A stretch of DNA of 23,251 nucleotides from Candidatus Caenarcanales bacterium (lineage in GTDB: Bacteria > Cyanobacteriota > Vampirovibrionia > LMEP-6097). The notes under the pieces were generated by a model. The model made no database searches. It worked only from the letters and a program-made list of their open reading frames with translations, and had not been told where the DNA came from. A program made the position numbers and the translations under genes. The first letter of the stretch is position 1. Every line of letters starts with the position of its first letter. The stretch spans positions 1 through 23,251 of the forward strand of contig JAKVAO010000042.1 in the NCBI GenBank assembly GCA_022447685.1, given 5' to 3'. Shown here piece after piece: positions 12,153 through 19,601 of this stretch.

Positions 12153-14975
12153 CTAAATACTTAGATTTTCTAACTCTTGTTTAAAGATATTTTGTTCTTC
12201 TATTAATTGATTTAACTCATCCTTAACCTCTTGAACCTTTTCTGCTGGTGCTTTCTCCACGAAGTTCGCTGATGAAAGTCTTTTCTCTAGCCCTTCCTTA
12301 GATTTGTTGATTTTTTCTATTTTCTTCTGAAGATTTTCTTGAAGTTTATTTATATCAACTAAGCCTTTTAAAGGTATATGAACTTTGCTTTTAGCGATTA
12401 TGAAAGTATTAAGAGGTTTATCTGGGCTTTCTTTACTGAAACTCACTGAATTTAGCTTAGCTAGATTCTTTATATATGACTCGACTAAAGAAAAATCAAA
12501 GCCGAAATCATCTTGTTCTATTACTATATTTAGATCTTGAGTCCAGGCTAGGCTAAGACTTTGTCTTGCGTTTCTCAGTTTGGAAATGAATTCAGTAGTG
12601 AAATTCATAGCTGCATTCTCTTTATCAGCATTGAATCCAAGTTCTATAGCTTTAGGGTAAGCTGCAAATGCTATAGATTTATAATCATTTTCAGAGTAAG
12701 CATCTGTGAATATTGACTGATCCTCTAATTCACTAAAGTCAACAAAGTCAATTATTGTTTGCCAGATTTCTTCTGTAATGAAAGGTGTGAATGGCTGTAA
12801 AGCTCTCAAGCAGGAGTTCAGAATATGGAATAAAACTTGATTCTTCTCTTCTGTGTTGTCTTGAGTTTTACTCAATTCTATATACCAGTCACAGAAACTG
12901 TTCCAAGTGAAGTTGTAGATTAATTCTTGGGCTTTACCGATATCATAATTTTCGAAAGCTTGGTTTGCTTCTTCGAGTACTGAATTGAATTTCACTAATA
13001 TCCATTTGTCAGCTATGCTGAGCTTAGTCTTGTCTAGTGAAGATATAGCTTTAGCTTTAAATTTTTGATTAGCTTTAAAAGAGCTATCTTCGACAAGGTT
13101 CATAAACAAGAACTTAGAGGCGTTATAAAGTTTATTATTGAATCGCTTGTATTTTTCAAATACATCACTTTCCCAGTCTTTCTTTTTAGGATCTTCTTTG
13201 GATTTATTCGATTTACCAGGGAATCTCACATCCTGAGTACCGTAGATTCCTACCTGTGCGTACCACATACGAGAAGCATCTGCTCCGTATTTCTTTACTA
13301 GATCGAGTGGATCAATCGCGTTACCTTTGGATTTACTCATTCTTTTACCATCAGGCGTCTGCACGACTGGGTGAATTAGAATTTTATCGAAGGCTTTCTC
13401 GTCTCTGAAGTAATCACTAGAAAATATCATTCTTGATACCCAGAGATTAATGATTTCTCTTGCTGTTGCAAGTATAGAGGTTGGGTAATATTTATCAAGT
13501 ACAGCTTTGTCGTCGGACATACTGATATAAGGCCAGAGTGCGCTGCTGAACCATGTATCCAAAACATCTGTTTCACCTTCTAGAGGGATTTGATGCCCCC
13601 ACCAGATCTGTCTACTGATACACCAATCCTGAATATTTTCTAACCAAGCTCTAAAAGTATCTGTATATCTAGCTGGAATGAATTCTGTTTTCTCGGTTTC
13701 AGAGTAAGTATATGGATTATCTTCTTTAGGACATACTCTTGCAAGCGCTCTTTGGGCAAGTTCTTGCATAGCTAAATACCATTGATCACTTAAAGCAGGT
13801 TCAACTTCAGTACCGCAACGGTCGTGAAGATTCTCTGAACTCTGGTATTCTTTAACGTCTTTAAGTTGAGAAATTTCTTCTAGAGCTGCAACTACTTGTT
13901 TACGGGCTTCGTATCTTTCTAAACCTTGGAACTGTTCTGGAATTAGCTCAGAGAGCTTATTAGAATTCTCTCCTAAGTAATCAGTATTAAATTCAGGGTC
14001 ACTGTCAGGTTTAAGCAAACACGCATAATTATCAAAAGTATTTTCTTCTTTTAGACTATGTCTTTTACCGATTTCATTATCATTGAAATCGTGAGCAGGA
14101 GTTACTTTTAAGGCTCCAGTTCCGAAATCTAATTTAACGTGTTCATCTAAAACTATAGGTATTTGCTTATTTGTGAAAGGGATAAGAACTTTTATGGACT
14201 CAGGTTCTGCTTGGATTTTTTTGATTAAATCTAAGTATCTCTCGTCATTAGGGTTGATAGCGACAGCAGTATCTCCAAACATAGTTTCAGGTCTAGTGGT
14301 AGCCACTGTTAGGGCTTTAAGTTCATCTAAGCTTTCACTAAGCATGTAGTCTATTTCATAGAGTTGTTTTTTCTTCTCTTTTTCATCTATTTCTAGATCG
14401 GAAAGTGAAGTTTGGCACTTAGGGCACCAGTTACTTAGGCGTTTCCCCTTATATATTAGACCATTATCGTGGTATTTCTTGAATGCATCGAGAACCGCTT
14501 CTTGGTATTTATCATCCATAGTGTAGCGAGTACGGTTATAGTCAGGGCTAAAACCAAGTCTTTTCATCTGTTCTATGATATTATTACCTGATATTTCTTT
14601 CCAGGCTTGGACTTTCTCTATGAATTTCTCTCTGCCTATATCTTCTTTTTTTAGATGTTCTTCCTTCTTTAGTTGTTTTTCAACTACTATTTGAGTACCG
14701 ATTCCAGCGTGGTCAGAGCCGATCTGCCAGTGTACGTCTTTACCGAGCATTCTATGATAACGAATTAATACATCTTGAATAGTGCCACTGAGTGCGTGTC
14801 CCATATGTAAATCACCAGTTACATTAGGTGGTGGCAAAGCGACACTGAATCTTTCACGACCGTTATTTAAGTCTTTGTTAACTTTAAACAGGTTTTTAGA
14901 CATCCAAGTATCTAACCATTTTTCTTCTACTTCAGAAAACTCGTAACTCGCTTTGAAAGGAATAGTCATGCTCAT
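12153..14975 (-). CDS. valS: Valyl-tRNA synthetase
   Basis: Charges tRNA-Val; a class I synthetase of 940 aa. In order: HIGH motif HMGH (57-60, within PPPNVTGDLHMGHAL), an NWCPKCQTSL Cys pair, the editing domain (TTRPETMFGDTAVAINP and LKVTPAHDFNDNEIG), the DVLDTWFSSALWP block (470-482), a KMSKS loop written RMSKS (545-549), the anticodon-binding domain with NKLYNASKFL and NSFCDWYIELSK, and the C-terminal coiled-coil tRNA arm (about 870-940). Odd points: only LEGET separates HQIP (461-464) from DVLDTW, where the E. coli enzyme has several tens of residues, and a Lys/Asp-rich insert (KSNKSKEDPKKKDWE) precedes the anticodon-binding domain. The ATG at 14975 lies 9 nt after a perfect TATAAT and has no Shine-Dalgarno sequence; a second ATG is two codons in. 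Confidence 0.97.
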   Translation of the reverse strand: MSMTIPFKASYEFSEVEEKWLDTWMSKNLFKVNKDLNNGRERFSVALPPPNVTGDLHMGHALSGTIQDVLIRYHRMLGKDVHWQIGSDHAGIGTQIVVEKQLKKEEHLKKEDIGREKFIEKVQAWKEISGNNIIEQMKRLGFSPDYNRTRYTMDDKYQEAVLDAFKKYHDNGLIYKGKRLSNWCPKCQTSLSDLEIDEKEKKKQLYEIDYMLSESLDELKALTVATTRPETMFGDTAVAINPNDERYLDLIKKIQAEPESIKVLIPFTNKQIPIVLDEHVKLDFGTGALKVTPAHDFNDNEIGKRHSLKEENTFDNYACLLKPDSDPEFNTDYLGENSNKLSELIPEQFQGLERYEARKQVVAALEEISQLKDVKEYQSSENLHDRCGTEVEPALSDQWYLAMQELAQRALARVCPKEDNPYTYSETEKTEFIPARYTDTFRAWLENIQDWCISRQIWWGHQIPLEGETDVLDTWFSSALWPYISMSDDKAVLDKYYPTSILATAREIINLWVSRMIFSSDYFRDEKAFDKILIHPVVQTPDGKRMSKSKGNAIDPLDLVKKYGADASRMWYAQVGIYGTQDVRFPGKSNKSKEDPKKKDWESDVFEKYKRFNNKLYNASKFLFMNLVEDSSFKANQKFKAKAISSLDKTKLSIADKWILVKFNSVLEEANQAFENYDIGKAQELIYNFTWNSFCDWYIELSKTQDNTEEKNQVLFHILNSCLRALQPFTPFITEEIWQTIIDFVDFSELEDQSIFTDAYSENDYKSIAFAAYPKAIELGFNADKENAAMNFTTEFISKLRNARQSLSLAWTQDLNIVIEQDDFGFDFSLVESYIKNLAKLNSVSFSKESPDKPLNTFIIAKSKVHIPLKGLVDINKLQENLQKKIEKINKSKEGLEKRLSSANFVEKAPAEKVQEVKDELNQLIEEQNIFKQELENLSI

Positions 14976-14984
14976 CAGCTAATA

Positions 14985-14990
14985 ATTATA
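14985..14990 (-). promoter_or_regulatory. valS -10 box, near-leaderless
   Basis: A perfect TATAAT on the minus strand ends 9 nt before the valS ATG, predicting a leader of about 3 nt. The intervening bases contain no Shine-Dalgarno sequence. It lies in the 192-nt divergent region shared with the 15168 gene. Confidence 0.45.
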
Positions 14991-15080
14991 TAGGAATTTG
15001 GGCTTCTACTCTATTAAAAAAAATTTTTCAAATTTATTGTCAAAAAAATATCACTATCAACTATATATAATTGTAAGCCA

Positions 15081-15131
15081 AAGTTCTGGGAGAAACGAGG
15101 CAAAAAGTTTAACTAATCACTGATATATCAG
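15081..15131 (+). promoter_or_regulatory. Leader of the first hydrolase-like gene: shared motif plus 12-nt palindrome
   Basis: AAGTTCTGGGAGAA (15081-15094) recurs with one extra G at 16198-16212, in the leader of the next gene. The palindrome CTGATATATCAG (15120-15131) lies 36 nt before the ATG at 15168. Upstream, TTGTCA (15037-15042) and TATATA (15062-15067) form a weak promoter with 19-nt spacing, so the leader is likely around 100 nt, unlike the leaderless neighbours. Confidence 0.45.
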
Positions 15132-15167
15132 ATGATTAATACAAAGAAAAAGCGGGAGATAAGTGAG

Positions 15168-16181
15168 ATGAATCTTACTATAGGTTCTAATGCAGTTGAA
15201 TATTTAGGTCTTTCAGGTTTGGTAGAAGATAGAAAAACTGTAGACGATGTTGAAATTGAAGATGAACCTAAAAAAGACAGTCCTTATAGTTTAAGTTCTC
15301 AGTATGGGGTTGATATGGGTAGAATTTTGGGTTCTGCTTGGGATGAAAGGGATTGTAAAGATTGTGAAAATATTGCAAGTGCTATTTGGGGAAAAAGTGC
15401 TGGTGCTAAAAAACCTGATGATAAAGGTTCAGAACCTAAATCTTCTAATGCTTCAGTAGGTGGATCTGGTGGTGATAAGGAATATGATACTACTGATAAT
15501 CAGTTTTTGGTTTCGATATTAACTAAATCACATAAAGGCGAAACTTTAACTCAAAAAGAAGCTGAGAGATTAATAGGAATATCTAAAGATTTAAAAGAAA
15601 AGAAAGTTAAGAACGGTGAGCTTGAAGGCTTAGATCTAACCTTAAATAATTATTTGAAAATAATTCAGAATAAAGGCGTGAAGATTGCCGGAGGCAAAGA
15701 AGGAGATTCTCCTACTACTGTAGCTGGTGGTGGGTCTTTTGGTGATGCACTTATAAGCGCCTATGAAAATAATTTTGGTGAAATTAGGCAGGCAGCTATA
15801 GATACAAGAGGTGGAACTACTCATTTAAGTTGTGCAGCTCACGTTTGTTCTGGTATTCAGAAAGCTGCTGAATTAAGTGGCAAAGATGTTACTTTTACTG
15901 CTGCAGAGAAAGTTGGTGTTGTAGCACTTAAGGGCTGGCTTGATAAAAATGGTGCTCAAAATATTGATAAAAGTAAGGTTAAGAAAGGAGATATCTTGAT
16001 AAGTCATCATAATGGTAGTGTTCCAACTCACGCTTCTTATGTTGATGAAGTTGTTGAAGATGCTAATAGTAATGTCACTGGATACAAAGTTGCTGACCAA
16101 CATTCTATGAATGCAAGTGTTGTATATCCAGCATCGAAGTTTAGTTCAGCACACAGATTGCATGACGGCATGTTCACATAA
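15168..16181 (+). CDS. Protein with C-terminal papain-like (NlpC/P60- or CHAP-like) amidase domain
   Basis: About 337 aa. The frame opens at 15132, but GGGAG (15154-15158) lies 9 nt before the ATG at 15168, which I prefer. No signal peptide. Residues 1-90 are acidic and include a DCKDCEN pair; a Ser/Gly-rich linker follows. The C-terminal domain looks like a Cys/His amidase: THLSCAAHVCSGIQKAAE with candidate nucleophile Cys222, WLDKNGAQNIDKSKVKKGDILIS (the GD-hydrophobic strand), THASYVDEV with candidate His288, then a KVADQHSMN strand. This fits NlpC/P60 or CHAP enzymes that cut peptidoglycan peptides or amides. The assignment is by pattern, not by a tested match. Another protein ending in a peptidoglycan-peptidase-like domain follows 70 nt downstream, so the two probably act together on cell wall, their own or another cell's. 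Confidence 0.65.
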   Translation: MNLTIGSNAVEYLGLSGLVEDRKTVDDVEIEDEPKKDSPYSLSSQYGVDMGRILGSAWDERDCKDCENIASAIWGKSAGAKKPDDKGSEPKSSNASVGGSGGDKEYDTTDNQFLVSILTKSHKGETLTQKEAERLIGISKDLKEKKVKNGELEGLDLTLNNYLKIIQNKGVKIAGGKEGDSPTTVAGGGSFGDALISAYENNFGEIRQAAIDTRGGTTHLSCAAHVCSGIQKAAELSGKDVTFTAAEKVGVVALKGWLDKNGAQNIDKSKVKKGDILISHHNGSVPTHASYVDEVVEDANSNVTGYKVADQHSMNASVVYPASKFSSAHRLHDGMFT

Positions 16182-16220
16182 AAAGTTTTTATGAGTTAAG
16201 TTCTGGGGAGAATAACTCAT
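16177..16220 (+). promoter_or_regulatory. Two mutually exclusive hairpins between the hydrolase-like genes
   Basis: CATAAAAAGTTTTTATG (16177-16193) is a perfect 17-nt palindrome containing the TAA stop of the upstream gene. ATGAGTTA (16191-16198) pairs with TAACTCAT (16213-16220), an 8-bp stem presenting AGTTCTGGGGAGAA as its loop. The two stems share 16191-16193 and cannot both form. The loop carries the motif also seen at 15081-15094. Confidence 0.5.
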
Positions 16221-16251
16221 CTAATAAAAAATAATGGAAGGAGATAAAGCT

Positions 16252-17676
16252 ATGACTTTAGGGGATCTTAGCGTGTATAAAGGTCTGGTTTCGTATGATT
16301 TTCAGGACCTGTCTAATCAAGGCAAATTAATGAGTGATAAAGAAGAGAAAAGTAATGAGAAAGCTAAACAAGAGCGTGAAGCAGATGAGATAGATATTTT
16401 GGAGCAGAATACAGTGCAAGCTCGTTCTTTTATTTATAGTCCTGTAGATACTAACCGGCTTTTTATTTCAAGTCCTGAAGACCAGAATAATCTGCAACGC
16501 TTAAGAAACGGTCTTGAGCCTATTAAACCTAATAATTTTAAAGCTGTTAATCTTAATGCCTCAGCTAATTATAGAGCTAATCCAGATTTGACTGTGCAAA
16601 AGAAAGGCTTGTGGCGAAGTAAATCTGAAACTCAAAACTCTTTAACTGAAAATGAAAAATCTGAAATTGTTGATGCTTTGTATTGGGATGAGTTTGGTGT
16701 TTTAAATATTCAGGTTGCTGAAGCTAGTAAACCTGAGTCTAGAACTACATCTCTTAAGAATATTACTAATTATCAAAGCAAACTTATTAAATCTAGAGAA
16801 GCTGTTGATAGTAAATTTGAATTGGCTAAAAATGATATTTATAGGGTGAAAGTTAATGTAGGAGAGAGAGTAAGGATCTTTAATGCAAAAGATAAATTAG
16901 ACGCTATCGAGAATAAATATATTCAAGAGTTAGCAAATTATTTAAAAAAGGTCGAACTTAGTGGCAAGCAATACGAAAGAATGTATAATCTTCTCTCAGA
17001 GCTTAAAGAGCATAGGAATGGTGAACTGGATTTGAATTATTCAGCGACAATTTCTAATAACTATATAGATTTACAAAATGTTTTTGCCTTGAACCTTAAT
17101 ACTAATAATGAAACTAGAACTGAAATTTATAAACAAAGATTATTTAAAGATCAATCTCAGAATTTTATAGATGATAAAAGCCAAATCAACTCTAAGTCAG
17201 GAGAAGAGATTAATTTCTCTACGGACTCTTCTATCATTGGAATAAATAAAAATGGTGAAGATTTAGAAACCAACAGGGCTATCTTGCATAACCCAGGAGG
17301 AGAAGCTGTTATTAAAGCCATAAGAAATCAAAAAAGTCTTGCTGGTAACTATATTGAATTAGACTATGCTAATGGACTTGTTTCTCAGTTTTTGCATTTA
17401 CCAGATGCTTCAATAGTTAAAAAAAACGGAGTGATTATTGGAGTAAAAGATCCTAGTGACTTAAATAAAGTGCTTAAAATCGCTGATACTGTTAGTGCTG
17501 GACAGGCATTTGCCTTTCTTGGAGCGACTGGAGAGGTGAAGCAGTCCCAATCTTCGATTAGACATTACTTAGTAGATAGTGATGGTAGAAAGACTATAAG
17601 ACCAAAAGCTAGAGGTGAAGAATTGTTCAGATACCTTTCTCTTAGTTTGGAGCAAAAAAATAAAAGGTGGCATTGA
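16252..17676 (+). CDS. Protein with degenerate C-terminal M23 (LytM)-like domain
   Basis: About 474 aa from the ATG at 16252, chosen because AAGGAG (16238-16243) lies 8 nt upstream; an in-frame ATG at 16234 overlaps that site. No signal peptide. A charged, probably disordered N-terminus (to about 130) leads to a helical middle. Residues about 330-460 follow the M23 strand order: GNYIELDYANGLVSQFLHLPD (His382), VLKIADTVSAGQAFAFLGATGE (the Gd.V..Gq.ig..G.TG block), then SSIRHYLVDSDG (His438) in place of HxH. His346 is the only His near the first ligand position and no partnering Asp is clear. Zinc ligands therefore look incomplete and the domain may bind rather than cut peptidoglycan, as in EnvC/NlpD-type activators. 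It could regulate the amidase-like protein upstream. The last codons lie in a structured element. Confidence 0.6.
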   Translation: MTLGDLSVYKGLVSYDFQDLSNQGKLMSDKEEKSNEKAKQEREADEIDILEQNTVQARSFIYSPVDTNRLFISSPEDQNNLQRLRNGLEPIKPNNFKAVNLNASANYRANPDLTVQKKGLWRSKSETQNSLTENEKSEIVDALYWDEFGVLNIQVAEASKPESRTTSLKNITNYQSKLIKSREAVDSKFELAKNDIYRVKVNVGERVRIFNAKDKLDAIENKYIQELANYLKKVELSGKQYERMYNLLSELKEHRNGELDLNYSATISNNYIDLQNVFALNLNTNNETRTEIYKQRLFKDQSQNFIDDKSQINSKSGEEINFSTDSSIIGINKNGEDLETNRAILHNPGGEAVIKAIRNQKSLAGNYIELDYANGLVSQFLHLPDASIVKKNGVIIGVKDPSDLNKVLKIADTVSAGQAFAFLGATGEVKQSQSSIRHYLVDSDGRKTIRPKARGEELFRYLSLSLEQKNKRWH

Positions 17677-17817
17677 GATTTGCTATCCCCGTAGCGAAGC
17701 TGACGGGGTATTACGCAAATCTGGAGAAACACTTTGTGTTTCTGAGCCTTCACAATCAGCGAGTGAAAGCTCTACGAGCTCCCCCTCCCAAATAGCTCAG
17801 GCTACGATGCCACTTTT
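17663..17817. other. Compact multi-helix element of unknown type (ncRNA or palindromic repeat)
   Basis: A 155-nt stretch, visibly richer in G+C than its flanks, folds almost completely by Watson-Crick pairing. P1 is 17663-17673 with 17807-17817 (11 bp, one G.U). P2 is 17676-17683 with 17715-17722 (8 bp), enclosing CCCCGTAGC (17687-17695) paired to 17699-17708 with one bulge and a GAA loop. P3 is AGAAACAC with GTGTTTCT (17725-17743, 3-nt loop). P4 is AGCC (17745-17748) with GGCT (17800-17803), enclosing TTCAC/GTGAA (17749-17767) and AGCTC/GAGCT (17768-17780). The arrangement is cloverleaf-like, but it is not tRNA, tmRNA, SRP RNA or RNase P RNA by any motif I know. P1 contains the last codons of the upstream gene, as if the element had inserted at its end. 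Confidence 0.5.
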
Positions 17818-17842
17818 GTTACTCGTTCGTCTTATTAATCTC

Positions 17843-17857
17843 CTTAGCAGAGCTAAG
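17843..17857. terminator. Short hairpin in the convergent gap before hisG
   Basis: CTTAGC and GCTAAG pair perfectly around a 3-nt loop in the gap between the M23-like gene (+) and hisG (-). No long T-run follows on either strand, so termination activity is uncertain. The rest of 17818-17906 shows no gene. Confidence 0.3.
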
Positions 17858-17906
17858 TAGTATTTCGAACTCCTAATAAATTTGATGACATTAAGTGACT
17901 TCTAAT

Positions 17907-18557
17907 TTAGCCAACTAGTGATTCTTGATTTAATTTATTGAAGAAATCTTTTGTGAACTCAAATGAACTTCTATTAGCAATTAAATGTGAGGTGCAATGC
18001 ATTATGGTATGAATTGGCTCAAGACCATTTTCTTTGAGCGTTTTACCTGTAGCTACTAAATCGATGATAATATCCGTAAGATCTGTTAGAGGAGCTAATT
18101 CTACTGAACCATAGAGTTTGATAATTTCAACTTCTAGACCTCTTTTCGTGAAGAATTCTTTACTAAGATTAGGGAAGGTCGTTGCGATTCTAGCGTAGCT
18201 TGGAATTTCAGCTATGTTCTTATATTTGCCATTGATAGAACATACACAAAGGTCACAGGCACCGTATTTAAGGTCCATTAATTGATGAACTTTAGCTTGT
18301 GAGTCTAAAACTACATCTAAACCCACTATCCCGAAATCAGCAGCACCGTGTTCAACATAGACAGGGACATCATGCCCTCTTACCAGAAGAAACTGGATCT
18401 CATAATCCTTGAGTTCTTCATTGTGAATAATTCCTCTACGAATTAATTTTCTTTTAGTCGACTCATTGTCTTCAAGCTCAATGCCTTTAGATTTGAAAAA
18501 ATCTACCGCTCCTTGTAGTAAGCCTCCTTTGGATAGTGCAATTTTTATTTGTTGCAT
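17907..18557 (-). CDS. hisG: ATP phosphoribosyltransferase catalytic subunit, short form
   Basis: Catalyses the first step of histidine synthesis: ATP plus PRPP to phosphoribosyl-ATP, in the cytosol. The 216-aa length and the absence of the C-terminal regulatory domain mark the short HisG form, which works only in a complex with HisZ, encoded just upstream. Motifs: IALSKGGLLQGAVDFFKSKG at the N-terminus, VRGHDVPVYVEHGAADFGIVGLDVV (59-83), and the PRPP loop DIIIDLVATGKTLKENGL (162-179). Its start overlaps the end of hisZ by 13 nt, and AAGG lies 7 nt before the ATG, so translation is coupled. No other his genes are in the window. Regulation by histidine is expected to come through HisZ. Confidence 0.96.
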   Translation of the reverse strand: MQQIKIALSKGGLLQGAVDFFKSKGIELEDNESTKRKLIRRGIIHNEELKDYEIQFLLVRGHDVPVYVEHGAADFGIVGLDVVLDSQAKVHQLMDLKYGACDLCVCSINGKYKNIAEIPSYARIATTFPNLSKEFFTKRGLEVEIIKLYGSVELAPLTDLTDIIIDLVATGKTLKENGLEPIHTIMHCTSHLIANRSSFEFTKDFFNKLNQESLVG

Positions 18558-19597
18558 ATTAAAACCTTATTACCATCTTTGAATTGATTTTGAGCTTCTT
18601 GGTAGATCTCACCCCAGCTCTGAGATTTATTCTTGAGTTCTATGCTTGATTCTTTAGTAGATATCTTCTCAAGAAGATCCAGGTTAGCTAAAGCTGAAAT
18701 CAATCTTGGAATATAGAAAGCAAAACCAATTGCAGGTAAATCTTCACCAAAGCTTGCGTACAAGTTATCATAGCGACCACCCATTGCTATATGGATACCT
18801 TGCCCTCTAACTATAAGTTTGAAATGGATTCCAGTATATAAATCGAGATCTGGACATTGATATGGAACTATCTGTATCTTAGTTGAGATTTGAACTAAGG
18901 ATTTGAGTTCATTAAGCTCAATATTTAAAAGTTTCTCAATATACTCGAGTTGTTCTTTAGAATTAAGCCTGAGTAATTCTGGAGAATATATTGCTTTTAA
19001 TATCTCATTAGTTTCAGTGAGTTTTGTAAAGTTTAGAAAGTCACCATTAAGTGCAAGATTATAAGCTTTTTCTGCAATCTCTTTAGGTAGTTTCTCGAAT
19101 ATAGCTTCCCAGATTTTAGTATCTGTTAGTGATATTTGAAAATTTTCAAGACTAAACTGCTTCGCTGAGTCGATCAATAACTGTAAAACTTCACTATCAG
19201 AATAGTTTTCAGTAGCTTTAGCTCCGATGTACTCAATTCCTACTTGTTGAATTTCTCTAGATTCATCTGTTGGACTGCCTTTGTATCTAAATACAGATGC
19301 GTCATAGTATAGCTTTAGTGGGAACTCTAGTTCCTGAGATCTTCCTGCAATTGATTTAGCTATTGGTTGAGTAAGTTCAGTCCTAAGAGCAATCATTTCT
19401 CCATCTTTATCAAGAAAAGTAAAAGTCTTATCAGTAAACTTTTTATTCGCCTTATTGATAACATCTATGTCAACTAAACTCTGAACCACAATTGGTTCAT
19501 ATGACCACTGTTCGTATAAGTCTATTAATTTAGCTTTAACCGCTAGTTGCTTGCGAACATCTGATGGAAGCCAAGTTTTTAATCCTCTGAAAACCAT
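18545..19597 (-). CDS. hisZ: ATP phosphoribosyltransferase regulatory subunit
   Basis: A paralogue of histidyl-tRNA synthetase that lacks tRNA charging and serves as the regulatory, histidine-sensing partner of short HisG. 350 aa. Class II synthetase-like segments are visible: the N-terminal LKTWLPSDVRKQLAVKAKLIDLYEQWSYEPI, motif 2-like TFTFLDKDGEMIALRTELTQPIAKSIAG and YDASVFRY, and the C-terminal GGRYDNLYASFGEDLPAIGFAFYI (motif 3-like). It lacks the anticodon-binding domain and is shorter than HisS, supporting HisZ over HisS; adjacency to short hisG confirms it. The ATG at 19597 starts 4 nt after the stop of the second prohibitin-like gene, with only a weak AGG upstream, so it is part of the same operon. 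Confidence 0.94.
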   Translation of the reverse strand: MVFRGLKTWLPSDVRKQLAVKAKLIDLYEQWSYEPIVVQSLVDIDVINKANKKFTDKTFTFLDKDGEMIALRTELTQPIAKSIAGRSQELEFPLKLYYDASVFRYKGSPTDESREIQQVGIEYIGAKATENYSDSEVLQLLIDSAKQFSLENFQISLTDTKIWEAIFEKLPKEIAEKAYNLALNGDFLNFTKLTETNEILKAIYSPELLRLNSKEQLEYIEKLLNIELNELKSLVQISTKIQIVPYQCPDLDLYTGIHFKLIVRGQGIHIAMGGRYDNLYASFGEDLPAIGFAFYIPRLISALANLDLLEKISTKESSIELKNKSQSWGEIYQEAQNQFKDGNKVLICNK

Positions 19598-19601
19598 ATT
19601 A

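Noticed and set aside
15132..15167. Upstream start for the amidase-like protein
   Set aside because: No Shine-Dalgarno sequence serves it and it adjoins the palindrome CTGATATATCAG; GGGAG fits the ATG at 15168.
16234..16251. Upstream ATG for the M23-like protein
   Set aside because: It overlaps the AAGGAG that serves the ATG at 16252.
17663..17817. tRNA, tmRNA, SRP RNA, 6S or RNase P RNA
   Set aside because: Helix layout is suggestive, but no T-loop, CCA end, SRP domain IV or RNase P core sequence is present.
17615..17860. 81-aa plus-strand frame across the structured element
   Set aside because: It overlaps the end of the M23-like gene in another frame and is explained by the G+C-richer hairpin element; its Ser-rich composition looks non-coding.
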